Assembly (NCBI RefSeq): GCF_019668465.1
Contig: NZ_AP024828.1
Location: forward strand, 1,488,001-1,552,000
Direction of reading: 5' to 3'
Source: Mycobacterium senriense
GTDB lineage: Bacteria; Actinomycetota; Actinomycetes; Mycobacteriales; Mycobacteriaceae
DNA length: 64,000 nucleotides
The notes under the pieces were generated by a model that was not told the DNA's origin, did not search any database, and saw nothing but the letters and a program-made list of their open reading frames with translations. Positions 26,606 to 34,718 of this stretch are shown here, one piece after another. The translations under genes were made by a program, and so were the position numbers. The first letter of the stretch is position 1, and every line of letters starts with the position of its first letter.

Positions 26606-27768
26606 CGTGGTTCGTCTCCCAGGATCAGCACCGTCGTGAACAGAGCCCCGGCTCCCCCGTTGCTGCACAACGCGACATGGGCGTCGGGGACCTGAAGATC
26701 GCCGGCCTGTCCGCGCAACTGTTGCACCGCGCGGATGGCGCGCTGCATCATCTGCGGATTGGCGCCGGCGTGGCTGAACGACATGGTTCCCCCGTCGGTG
26801 GTAATCGGATGGCTGCCATCGACGGCGGTGTGACCGTCGGCCACGAACGGGCCGCCCTCGCCGTCACCGCAGAAGCCGAAAGCCTCGAGCTGGCGAATGA
26901 TTTCGAAGGAGAACGGGTCGTAGAGTTCCAGCACGTCGACGTCGTCGCGGCGCAGTCCGGCGTGGTTGAACGCGCAGTTGGCCGCGCGCCGGCCCACCAC
27001 ACCGTTGACGTGATCCCCGCGCCGCCCGGCAAGGTCGTACGCGGGTGGATGCTGGTAGGACGGGCCGTGGAAGTCCGCACCACTGCCCAGCACGTAGATG
27101 GGCTGGCCCGCGAGGTCGACGGCATCGATGTTGGCCACCACCAGCGCACATCCCCCCTCGGAGGTGGTCGCGCAGTCCAGCAGATGGAACGGGTCGGCGA
27201 TGGGCCGGGACGCGGTGATGTCCTCCGGGGTGAACGGCCCCCGGTCGTAGTAGACGGCTTCGGGATTGCGTGAACCGTTGTTGCGGATTGTCGCCGCCAC
27301 CATCGAAAGTTGTTCGCGCGTCGTGCCATAGACGTGCATGTGGCGCCGCGCGATGAGCGCGAACTCGGCGGTGGTGAACATTCCCCAGGGGGCGACGAAT
27401 TCGTTCTCGGGTCGGGTCCACGGCGCGGTGGCCTCGTGGTCGCGGTACTCGCCGGCCTGGGCCGCGACCAGCACCACCACGTCGGCCATGCCGTGCTCGA
27501 TGGCGGTGACCGCCTCGGTGATCATGCCGACCCCGAACGCCAGGCCCTGCCAGGCCGGCCCGATCCGCAGGTCGTAGATCAACGAAGTCGAATGTGGGCT
27601 CGCACTGATGCCGTCGACGTCGTCGAGGGTCAGGCCGGCGTCGTCGAGCGCGCCCAGGATTGCCTTGATCGCCAGGCCACGCGAGGTTTCGCCGTCCAGG
27701 CGGCGCCCCTGGCGGGTGTTGTGCACTCCGACGATCGCGGCGGTACGCTTGGCAACGCTCACTGACAT
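26602..27768 (-). CDS. Thiolase-like (lipid-transfer/Ltp2-type) protein, no nucleophilic Cys
   Basis: A 388-residue thiolase-fold protein: GALDDAGLTLDDVDGI, ADVVVLVAAQAGEY, RNNGSRNPEAVYYDRG, TTSEGGCALVVAN, ELYDPFSF, TTDGGTMSFSHAG and CSNGGAGAL. The segment where thiolases carry the acyl-accepting Cys reads WQGLAFGVG instead. With the adjacent DUF35 partner this fits the Ltp2-type retro-aldolase class rather than true thiolysis. The YD motif used by Ltp2-type aldolases is present. The ATG at 27768 follows the small upstream gene by 20 bases. Confidence 0.85.
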   Translation of the reverse strand: MSVSVAKRTAAIVGVHNTRQGRRLDGETSRGLAIKAILGALDDAGLTLDDVDGISASPHSTSLIYDLRIGPAWQGLAFGVGMITEAVTAIEHGMADVVVLVAAQAGEYRDHEATAPWTRPENEFVAPWGMFTTAEFALIARRHMHVYGTTREQLSMVAATIRNNGSRNPEAVYYDRGPFTPEDITASRPIADPFHLLDCATTSEGGCALVVANIDAVDLAGQPIYVLGSGADFHGPSYQHPPAYDLAGRRGDHVNGVVGRRAANCAFNHAGLRRDDVDVLELYDPFSFEIIRQLEAFGFCGDGEGGPFVADGHTAVDGSHPITTDGGTMSFSHAGANPQMMQRAIRAVQQLRGQAGDLQVPDAHVALCSNGGAGALFTTVLILGDEPR

Positions 27769-27788
27769 TCCATTCCCGTTGCAGCCCT

Positions 27789-28130
27789 TTAGTTTTCGTC
27801 CGCGACGACACCCAGGTAGGTGCCGCGTACCTCGTATTGCCGCCCGTCGCGGCTGATAGTACCGATGGTCTTGCCGTGTGTATCGGCGTTGTCGGTGTCG
27901 GCCGCCGAATCCAACTCCAGGACATCGATGCGCACGTCCACCGGCCGCGCCGTCTGCGGGTCGGTGATCTCGACGACCATCGCGATGGCGTGTTCGCCAT
28001 CGTCCCATTCGACGCTGGTGATGCGGTGCCGCGCGGTCAGCTCCATCACCACCGAGTCCTGGCGCACCAGGAAGCGCACCGGTGCACACAGCTCGCCGGC
28101 GCGGGGCGGCACGCACAGGCTGACTGCCAT
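27789..28130 (-). CDS. Small conserved-context protein of unknown function
   Basis: A 113-residue protein with no recognised family. It is predicted to be mostly beta, with a hydrophobic N-terminus (MAVSLCVPPRAGELCAPVRF), HRITSVEWDDGEHAIAMVVEI and a C-terminal GRQYEVRGTYLGVV. The start lies one base after the stop of the CaiB gene (TGAC-ATG), and the thiolase-like gene follows 20 bases later. It is therefore a member of the same operon. A hot-dog or cystatin-like fold is possible but not shown. Confidence 0.7.
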   Translation of the reverse strand: MAVSLCVPPRAGELCAPVRFLVRQDSVVMELTARHRITSVEWDDGEHAIAMVVEITDPQTARPVDVRIDVLELDSAADTDNADTHGKTIGTISRDGRQYEVRGTYLGVVADEN

Positions 28131-28131
28131 G

Positions 28132-30465
28132 TCACAGGCCCGCCGGCCGAGCGCTGACGGCTCCCGACTCCCGCAGGGCGGCCAGCTCGTCCCGGCTGTG
28201 CCCCAGAACGTCGGTCAGCACCTCATCGGTGTGCTGGCCGTACAGCGGCGGCACCCGCCGGATCCAGCGCCGCGGCTTGCCGAGGAACGCGAAAGGCATT
28301 CCGGTGCAAAGGAACGATCCCGCAACGGGGTGGTCGACCGTCTCCCAGAAGCCGCGGGCCCGCAGCTGCGGATCGGTCAGCAACGCGGAGGCCGGGGTGA
28401 CGCGCGCCGCGGCCACACCGGCGTTGCGCAGCGCCTCGACGGCGTCGGTCACCGATTGCCCCGCGGCCCAGGCGGCGATGAGTTTGTCGATGTCGTCGGC
28501 ACGCTCGGCCCAGCCGGATTTCTCCAGCCCGGGCTGGCCGAGGAGGCCGGCCAGCGACGAGCGGGCGGCCGCGTCCATCGCGGCCAGCGCTACCCACTCC
28601 TCGTCACCGCGGCAGCGGTAGACGCCCTGGGGATAGCCGCCCTGGCCGCGGTTGCCATTGCGGCGCATAGCGATCCCGTTGCGGGAATACTCGACCAGCA
28701 TCTCGGCCGCCACGTTCAGCGCGGCCTCGACCATGATGGACTCCACCTGCATTCCGGTGCCTCGGCGGTCACGGATTACCAGCGCCGCCACGGCGGCGAA
28801 GGCGGCGTGCAGGCCGGCGATCGGGTCGCACACTCCGCGCGGGATCACCGGTGGGCCGTCGGCGTGTCCGGTCATCCACGCCATGCCGGTGGCCTGTTCC
28901 ATCGTCTGCGCGAAGCCGACCCGATCGCGCCACGGGCCGTCGAGGCCGAACGCGGGCATCCGGACCATGATCGCTCGCGGGTTGGCTACACGCACCGCGT
29001 CGAACTCCAGGCCGAAGTTCGCCATCACCCGGGGTGAGAAGTTCTCGACGACGAGATCGCTCGCGGCGATGAGTTCGAGGGCGAGCTTTCGTCCGGCGTC
29101 GGTACCGAGTTCGATGCTGACTCCGCGCTTGTTGTTGTTGCTGCACAAGAACACCGGGCCCCATTCCCACCATTGGTCCCAGTCCGGTGGGCGGCCGGCG
29201 GAGAACCGCATGCCGTCGGGGCGGCGCACACCCTCGATCTTGATCACGTCGGCGCCCAGGGCGCCCAGCAGTTGGGTGGCCACCGGCCCGGCCCAGAACG
29301 CGGTGAAGTCGGTGACCCGGACGTCCGACAACGGCAGTGCGCCGGCATCATCGCCGCGCGGCGACTCGGGGCGCGCCGGCCACCGCACGCGCCCGGTATC
29401 GGCGCCGAGTTGCGGCGGTTCTGCGGGCGGCCCGGTCGTTATCGCATCGCTGCGATACGGCACCCGCGGGGCCAGCACCCCACCTGGCGATTCGGTGAAG
29501 ACGCCGCGCTCCACGAAGTGGTCGATCTTGGGCAGCATCTCGGGAGTCGCGATGGGGGCGACGGGAATCCGGAATGCCACCGCGAGATCGACGATCTCCT
29601 GGGTGGTTCGGCTCGCGGTCCATTCGGTGACCATGCCCAGGAACTCGTCGCGGCGCTCGGCGCGGCCGGCGAACGAGGCCAGTTCGGCGTCGTCGACCAG
29701 ATCGGCGCGCTCGATCATCGCCAGGAAGTCCTGGAACTGCTGCGCCGTGATGGTGCAGAAGCCCACCATGCCGTCGGCCGTCGGAACGATCGAGGGCAGC
29801 TCCAGGCTGCGTTCGTGCAGCAGCGAATCGGCGCCCAGCACACTGGCCGACATGGCGGACAGCCCGCCCATCGCGATCGCCATGGCCTCGTAGATGGAGA
29901 CATCGATGACCTCGCCGCGCCCGCTGCGGACGGCATGCCGCGTTGTCGCGGCGGCGACCGCCGCCGCGAAGGTGCCCGCCAGCCACTCGCCGAGCCGGCC
30001 GCCGACTTGGACCGGCTCGTCGTCCGGCCAGCCGCGACCGGCGATCGATCCGCACAACGCCTGCAGGATGAATTCGTTCGCGGCGACCTGGTTTTCGACG
30101 TAAGGGCCGGTGGTGCCGAACGGCGTGATGGCCACGATCACGGCCGACGCGGCGGTGTGGGCGGTGATGGCGTCCAGTGTCCATCCGTCGGTGAGGTCGG
30201 TGAGCACGAGGTCGGCGCCGGCCAGCAGCGACGGGATCTCGGCCTGGCCGTGGTTGACGACCGACCTCTTGCCCGCGGCCAGGTAGCCGAACAGCGCACC
30301 GGGCGGTCCACCCGCCGACCAGCCTCTCAGCGAATCACCCTGCGGTGATTCGACTTTCACCACGTCGGCGCCGGCATCGGCGAACATCTTGCCGCAGTAG
30401 GACACCGCCAGGCCGTTGCACAATTCCAGCACGCGCCAGTCCGCGAACGGCGCCTCGGCTGCCAC
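28132..30465 (-). CDS. Tandem CaiB/BaiF family III CoA-transferase
   Basis: A 777-residue protein made of two full CaiB/BaiF domains (about 1-370 and 385-777). Each starts with a Leu/Val-rich strand and has GADVVKVE or GADVIKIE. The first half keeps the catalytic Asp in GEVIDVSIYEA. The matching place in the second half reads MQVESIMVEA, with Glu. Family III enzymes move CoA between acids through an aspartyl-CoA thioester. The fusion mimics the intertwined dimer and may have only one standard site. The GTG start is two bases after the amidohydrolase stop. Confidence 0.87.
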   Translation of the reverse strand: MAAEAPFADWRVLELCNGLAVSYCGKMFADAGADVVKVESPQGDSLRGWSAGGPPGALFGYLAAGKRSVVNHGQAEIPSLLAGADLVLTDLTDGWTLDAITAHTAASAVIVAITPFGTTGPYVENQVAANEFILQALCGSIAGRGWPDDEPVQVGGRLGEWLAGTFAAAVAAATTRHAVRSGRGEVIDVSIYEAMAIAMGGLSAMSASVLGADSLLHERSLELPSIVPTADGMVGFCTITAQQFQDFLAMIERADLVDDAELASFAGRAERRDEFLGMVTEWTASRTTQEIVDLAVAFRIPVAPIATPEMLPKIDHFVERGVFTESPGGVLAPRVPYRSDAITTGPPAEPPQLGADTGRVRWPARPESPRGDDAGALPLSDVRVTDFTAFWAGPVATQLLGALGADVIKIEGVRRPDGMRFSAGRPPDWDQWWEWGPVFLCSNNNKRGVSIELGTDAGRKLALELIAASDLVVENFSPRVMANFGLEFDAVRVANPRAIMVRMPAFGLDGPWRDRVGFAQTMEQATGMAWMTGHADGPPVIPRGVCDPIAGLHAAFAAVAALVIRDRRGTGMQVESIMVEAALNVAAEMLVEYSRNGIAMRRNGNRGQGGYPQGVYRCRGDEEWVALAAMDAAARSSLAGLLGQPGLEKSGWAERADDIDKLIAAWAAGQSVTDAVEALRNAGVAAARVTPASALLTDPQLRARGFWETVDHPVAGSFLCTGMPFAFLGKPRRWIRRVPPLYGQHTDEVLTDVLGHSRDELAALRESGAVSARPAGL

Positions 30466-30467
30466 GC

Positions 30468-31823
30468 TCAGTTGCCCAGGGTGGTGGCGCGCCCGGCGAT
30501 GCCGGACACCTCAACCGTCGCAGGCGCCTGCGCCGAGGCCTGCGCCTGCAGGGCAAACTGTGTCATCCGCGTCCACGCGTCCCGGTCACGCTGGCTGGCG
30601 TGGCGTCCGACATGGGTGACCACGTCGACGTCGGTGGCCTGTGCACGCAGGTAGCCGGCCCGCGCCTGCTCCTTCGGGATGTACTCGAACGGGTCGAATG
30701 AGTATGCGGCCATGGCATTTTGGTGGGTGATCTTGTCGATGACCGCGTCGTCGAGGTGGCCCATGGTGGCAATGATGTCTTCGGGCGCGAAGGGCCAGTT
30801 GCTGTCGGAGTGTGGGAAGTCGGACTCCCAGCACAGCATGTCTTCGTTGAACCAGTTCATGTTCTGCACACCGACTTTGTCGCTGATGAAGCAGGTGTAG
30901 AAGTGCCGTTTGAAGACGTCGGTCGGCCCGTCGTATCCCGGCGGGAAGGACGCCAGCGTCCAACCCGAGTGTCGGTTGTAGACGTGCTCGGCCCGCCAGA
31001 GGAAGTACGGGATCCAGCCGACGTCGCCCTCGGTCAGCGAGAACTTCAGCTGTGGGAAATCCGCCCAGAACTGCGCCCAGATCAGCTCGGTGAACGTGAA
31101 CATGCTCATCATCGACGAGGCGGTCATCTGCACGCTGGGCGGGGCGTCGGTCGACACCTGCGGCGAGCGTGACGCGGAGCCCACGTGGGTGCACAGCACC
31201 GTATTGCTTTCACACACGGCCTCGAACAGCGGGTACCAGTACTTGGTGTGAATGCTGGGCATTTGCAACGCCTCTGGGTTCTCCGAGAACGTGACGGCGT
31301 GACAACCCTTGTCGGCGAGTCGTTTGACTTCCTTGGCGGCCTCGGCCACGTCGAACAGCGGCAGGATGCCGCACGGGATGAACCGGCCCGGGTACGCCCC
31401 GCACCATTCGTCAACGTGCCAGTCGTTGTAGGCCTTGATCATCACCAGGTTCGTGTCGCGGTCGGGGCCCTGGTTGAGGATTTGGCCGGAGAAGCCAGTG
31501 AAGTTCGGGAAGTTCAAACCCGCCAGCTGGCCGCCGGCGTTCATGTCCCGCACCCGCTCGTCGACGTTGAAGCAGCCCGGCCGCATCTCGTCGTAGCGTG
31601 AGGCGTCGATGTTGTACATCTCGCGCGGCTTTCCCGCGACGGCGTTCAGTCCCATGTTGCGTCCGCGGATCTCGCCGTAATACCACTGCTGGATGCCGTC
31701 GGGTTCGAGGACCACCCGCGGGGCGCGGTCCTTGTAGGCGGCGGGAACGTGCGCGTCGAACATGTCGGCCGGCTCGGCGATGTGATCGTCCACGCTGATC
31801 AGGATCAGATCGTCCTTGTTCAT
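30468..31823 (-). CDS. Amidohydrolase family protein (amidohydrolase-2, ACMSD-like)
   Basis: A 451-residue TIM-barrel metal-dependent hydrolase or decarboxylase. It begins ISVDDHIAEPADMF, with the N-terminal metal-binding D-x-H. Further motifs are GRFIPCGILPLFD, CHAVTFSENPEALQMPSIH, LCTHVGSAS (His ligand), and a late LCWESDFPHSDSNWP (Asp ligand). Relatives act on aromatic or heteroaromatic acids and on fatty amides, and the substrate here is unknown. It is the first gene of a five-gene minus-strand run (with CaiB, the small protein, thiolase-like and DUF35), ending in PadR. Confidence 0.85.
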   Translation of the reverse strand: MNKDDLILISVDDHIAEPADMFDAHVPAAYKDRAPRVVLEPDGIQQWYYGEIRGRNMGLNAVAGKPREMYNIDASRYDEMRPGCFNVDERVRDMNAGGQLAGLNFPNFTGFSGQILNQGPDRDTNLVMIKAYNDWHVDEWCGAYPGRFIPCGILPLFDVAEAAKEVKRLADKGCHAVTFSENPEALQMPSIHTKYWYPLFEAVCESNTVLCTHVGSASRSPQVSTDAPPSVQMTASSMMSMFTFTELIWAQFWADFPQLKFSLTEGDVGWIPYFLWRAEHVYNRHSGWTLASFPPGYDGPTDVFKRHFYTCFISDKVGVQNMNWFNEDMLCWESDFPHSDSNWPFAPEDIIATMGHLDDAVIDKITHQNAMAAYSFDPFEYIPKEQARAGYLRAQATDVDVVTHVGRHASQRDRDAWTRMTQFALQAQASAQAPATVEVSGIAGRATTLGN

Positions 31824-32110
31824 GCCGCGCTCCTCGGTCTATCGATAGCGACTAGTAGATAATGGCGTGTGTCACAGTGTCAACCGCCGCCGCCGGGTGC
31901 GGGACACGGCATTACCGGGCTTAATCCGCCATATAGCAACGGCGCAGCTACGAGCCGGTAAGCGGGGTAGACCATTCCATCCGGCGCGTAAAAACGGACT
32001 ATTAGTCCGATGTCTGCCACCACCCACAGGCACACAGCGTGGGATGGCGCGATGCCAATCGGCTTCCCGTGCCACCATGGGGCATGACCGGGCCCGGAAG
32101 GTAACGGAAG
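31824..32110. other. Divergent intergenic region, amidohydrolase/LacI
   Basis: This 287-base gap holds the promoters for the minus-strand catabolic operon and the LacI gene. It contains a perfect palindrome at 31995-32009 and a TATCGATA near 31839. Confidence 0.45.
31995..32009. promoter_or_regulatory. Candidate operator CGGACTATTAGTCCG
   Basis: A perfect 6-3-6 inverted repeat lies about 100 bases before the LacI start and about 170 bases before the amidohydrolase start. It is a good candidate LacI-type binding site. Confidence 0.5.
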
Positions 32111-33088
32111 TTGAGCACCAATAAAGCTGCGCGTCCGACCACCGCCGACGTGGCCCGACTGGCCAGCGTGTCCACCGCCACGGTCAGTTATGTACTCAAC
32201 AACGCGCGGGGCCGCCGCATCTCCCCCGAGACGCGCGACGCGGTGTACCGCGCGGCCAAACTGCTGGGCTACCGGCCTAACCTGGCCGCCCGCAACCTCG
32301 CGCGCGGTAAAAGCGGGGTGGTGCTCTACGTGGTGCCGCACGTGGCCGTCGGCGAGATGCCGATGCAGGCCGGCAGCCGGATGACGACCGCGCTGGCCTG
32401 CGAGGGTTTTCTTCAGGTGCAGATCTTCGAGACCGACGACGCCCAGCACGTGGTCGACGCGATCGAGAATCTGGATCCCGTCGCGGTCACCAGCCTGTTC
32501 CCGCTGAGTGCGGCCGCGCGGCAGGCGGTGGCGACCGCGGGCATCCCCCACATCGAGATCGGCACACTGCCCGCGCTGAAAGCCCCGCATCTGTCTGTCG
32601 GCGAGATGCGGGTCGACCACCTGATCGAGCGGGGCCATCGCCGGATCGCGTTCGCCTACACCGGGATTGCCCGATGGCGCCCGCTGGGCGACTACTGGTT
32701 CGAGGGTGTTTCGCGGGCGGCGCAGTTGCGCGGCCTTCCCGATGTGCGCGTCGACGAAGTCACCCTGGACAACGCCGCCGACGTGGTCGCCGGCTGGGTG
32801 GGCAACGGGGTGACCGCGGTGTGCGCGCAAAGCGACGACATCGCCTGCCTCGTGCTGTACGGCATTCATCAAGCGCGGCTGCGCTGTCCGGGCGACCTGG
32901 CGGTGATGGGCGTCGACGCCACCCCGATGGGCATGGTGAGCACGCCGCCGTTGACCACCGTGCAATTCGATCCCTGCGCGGTCGCCGACGCTGCGCTTGC
33001 CGCGGTCTTCGAGCGGCTGGGGCACCCCGCGCCACCGTCTCCCGAGCTGACCGACATCGCCCACTTGGTGGTGCGGTCGTCGACCTAG
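32111..33088 (+). CDS. LacI family transcriptional regulator
   Basis: A 325-residue LacI-type regulator. Its N-terminal helix-turn-helix and hinge read TTADVARLASVSTATVSYVL, RRISPETRDAVYRAAKLLGYRPN and AARNLARGKS. A periplasmic-binding-protein-like sensor domain follows, with AVMGVDATPMGMVSTPPLTTVQFD near the end. The start is TTG at 32111, with GGAAGG upstream. It is divergent from the amidohydrolase/CaiB/thiolase operon, so it probably controls it in response to a pathway intermediate. Confidence 0.88.
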   Translation: MSTNKAARPTTADVARLASVSTATVSYVLNNARGRRISPETRDAVYRAAKLLGYRPNLAARNLARGKSGVVLYVVPHVAVGEMPMQAGSRMTTALACEGFLQVQIFETDDAQHVVDAIENLDPVAVTSLFPLSAAARQAVATAGIPHIEIGTLPALKAPHLSVGEMRVDHLIERGHRRIAFAYTGIARWRPLGDYWFEGVSRAAQLRGLPDVRVDEVTLDNAADVVAGWVGNGVTAVCAQSDDIACLVLYGIHQARLRCPGDLAVMGVDATPMGMVSTPPLTTVQFDPCAVADAALAAVFERLGHPAPPSPELTDIAHLVVRSST

Positions 33089-33089
33089 G

Positions 33090-33497
33090 TCAGGCGGGCT
33101 CGTAACGCAGCAGCGTGACCTCGTGTTCGGGGTAGTCGCAGAACACCGGCTTGACCCGCATCCCGACCTTTAGGCGGGCCGGGTCGACGTTGACCATCTC
33201 GGTGGAAAACCTTGGGCCCTCTTCCCATTCGACGATGGCGAGCAGCTGAGGTACGGCATCGGCGAAATGCGGACTGACGGGCCGGTGCGCGACCGTGTAG
33301 GAGTACAGGGTCCCCATGCCGGAGATTTCGCGCCATTCTAGGTCGTCGGCCAGGGTGCGCGGCGCTCGCACCCGCGGGTAGAACACGTAGGACTGCAGCG
33401 ACGGCGAATACTGGATGACGATGCGATGCTGCGCCAGCGAATCCCAAAATGGCGCGCTGGTAGGAGTTTTGACGGGCATCGGTCGTTCGAACTTCAT
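33090..33497 (-). CDS. DUF35 OB-fold protein without Zn-ribbon cysteines
   Basis: A 135-residue DUF35-type protein. It starts PTSAPFWDSLAQHRIVIQYSP, and the position of the Zn-ribbon Cys pairs has Ser/Tyr instead (YSPSLQSYVFYP). The OB-fold follows with MGTLYSYTVAHRPVSPHF and VGMRVKPVFCDYPEHEVTLLRY. It lies 3 bases after the second thiolase-like gene, which repeats the DUF35/thiolase arrangement of the other operon. It converges on the LacI gene. Confidence 0.85.
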   Translation of the reverse strand: MKFERPMPVKTPTSAPFWDSLAQHRIVIQYSPSLQSYVFYPRVRAPRTLADDLEWREISGMGTLYSYTVAHRPVSPHFADAVPQLLAIVEWEEGPRFSTEMVNVDPARLKVGMRVKPVFCDYPEHEVTLLRYEPA

Positions 33498-33500
33498 CGG

Positions 33501-34709
33501 TCAGTCCCCTTGCAGAATCAGGGTGGTCTGCTCGGACAGGATGCCGCCGTTGCCGGACACGAAGGCACGGTTGCAGTCGGTAATCTGCGCGGCGCCCGCG
33601 CGGCCCATGATCTGGCGGGTGGCGTCGCAGACGTGGTGCATTCCGCCGGCCAAACCCGCTTGGCCGAAGCCCAATTGGCCGCCGGCCGTGTTCAGCGGGA
33701 AGTCGCCGCGGAAGGTCAGGTCATGGTTCGCGACGAATTCCATGCCCGTGCCCTTCTCGCAGAAACCGGCGTCCTCCAGCGAGAGCAGCACCGTGATGGT
33801 GTAGCAGTCATAGATCGAGACCATGTCCATCTGGTCACGAGTCAGATCGGTCATCGCGAACGCGGTGTCGGCCGCGGCGGCGATGGGGGTGTTGAGCAGA
33901 TCCTCGGCATACGTCGGGGTCTTGAACGGCACGTGCTCGCCGAATCCCTTGATCCACACCGGACGATTGCGCGACCGCTTGGCGACGTCCGCGCTGGCGA
34001 CGACGATCGCCGCGCCGCCGACGCAGGGCATGACGATCTCCAGCATGTGCAGCGGGTCGGCGATCACCGGGCTGGCCAGAACGTCGTCGATGGTGAGCGG
34101 CTTGTCTTTCCAGATCGCGCCGTCGGTGTGATTGGCGTTGACCCGGGTGTCGACGACGAGCTTGGCCATGGCCCGCTCGTCGTAGCCATAGACCGCCGCG
34201 TAGCGCTGGGCCACCTGGCCGTAGGGGCCGTTCTGGCCGAGGTTGCCGTAGGGAATTTCGAATTCGGCTTGCGGCGAGCCGTATTGGTTGCTCGACGAAC
34301 CGAAGTACAACGCGTCGCCCAGCGATCTGGGCTTCTTCGGCGACATCGGGGTGATGTAGCGGGCGGGCAGCGCGCACAGCACCGCGTCGCAGATGCCGAG
34401 TTCGACGGCGGCGGCGGCCCGCCACACCATGGCGGCGGCGCTGGCCCCGCCGAGGTCGACGTGCTCGGCGAATCGTGCTCCCACGCCCAGGTATTCGGCG
34501 ATCGTGGAGGGGACGAAGATCTCCGACTCGGCCAGGTGTGACGCGACGATCCCGTTGACGACCTCGAAGGGCAGACCCGCATCGTCCAGCGCGGCGGCGC
34601 CGAGTTCCGCCCATTGTTCGATGGCGAACGGCGCGGGCGACGCCTTGGTCATGCGTTCCGGCGGCAGTTCGACGTATCCGACGATCGCGGCCTCTCCGCG
34701 TAAACCCAT
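33501..34709 (-). CDS. Thiolase-like (Ltp-type) protein, second copy
   Basis: A 402-residue thiolase-fold protein only distantly similar to the copy at 26602. It has AALDDAGLPFEVVNGIV, VDLGGASAAAMVWRAAAAV (Cys position is Ala), NANHTDGAIW, CVGGAAIVVAS, SIYDCYTITVLLSLEDAGF and NTAGGQLGFGQAG. The lack of the acyl-Cys and the DUF35 neighbour again suggest an aldolase or acyl-binding role rather than classical thiolysis. It starts 9 bases after the acyl-CoA dehydrogenase stop, so the three genes form one operon. Confidence 0.85.
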   Translation of the reverse strand: MGLRGEAAIVGYVELPPERMTKASPAPFAIEQWAELGAAALDDAGLPFEVVNGIVASHLAESEIFVPSTIAEYLGVGARFAEHVDLGGASAAAMVWRAAAAVELGICDAVLCALPARYITPMSPKKPRSLGDALYFGSSSNQYGSPQAEFEIPYGNLGQNGPYGQVAQRYAAVYGYDERAMAKLVVDTRVNANHTDGAIWKDKPLTIDDVLASPVIADPLHMLEIVMPCVGGAAIVVASADVAKRSRNRPVWIKGFGEHVPFKTPTYAEDLLNTPIAAAADTAFAMTDLTRDQMDMVSIYDCYTITVLLSLEDAGFCEKGTGMEFVANHDLTFRGDFPLNTAGGQLGFGQAGLAGGMHHVCDATRQIMGRAGAAQITDCNRAFVSGNGGILSEQTTLILQGD

Positions 34710-34718
34710 GCTGTGTCC

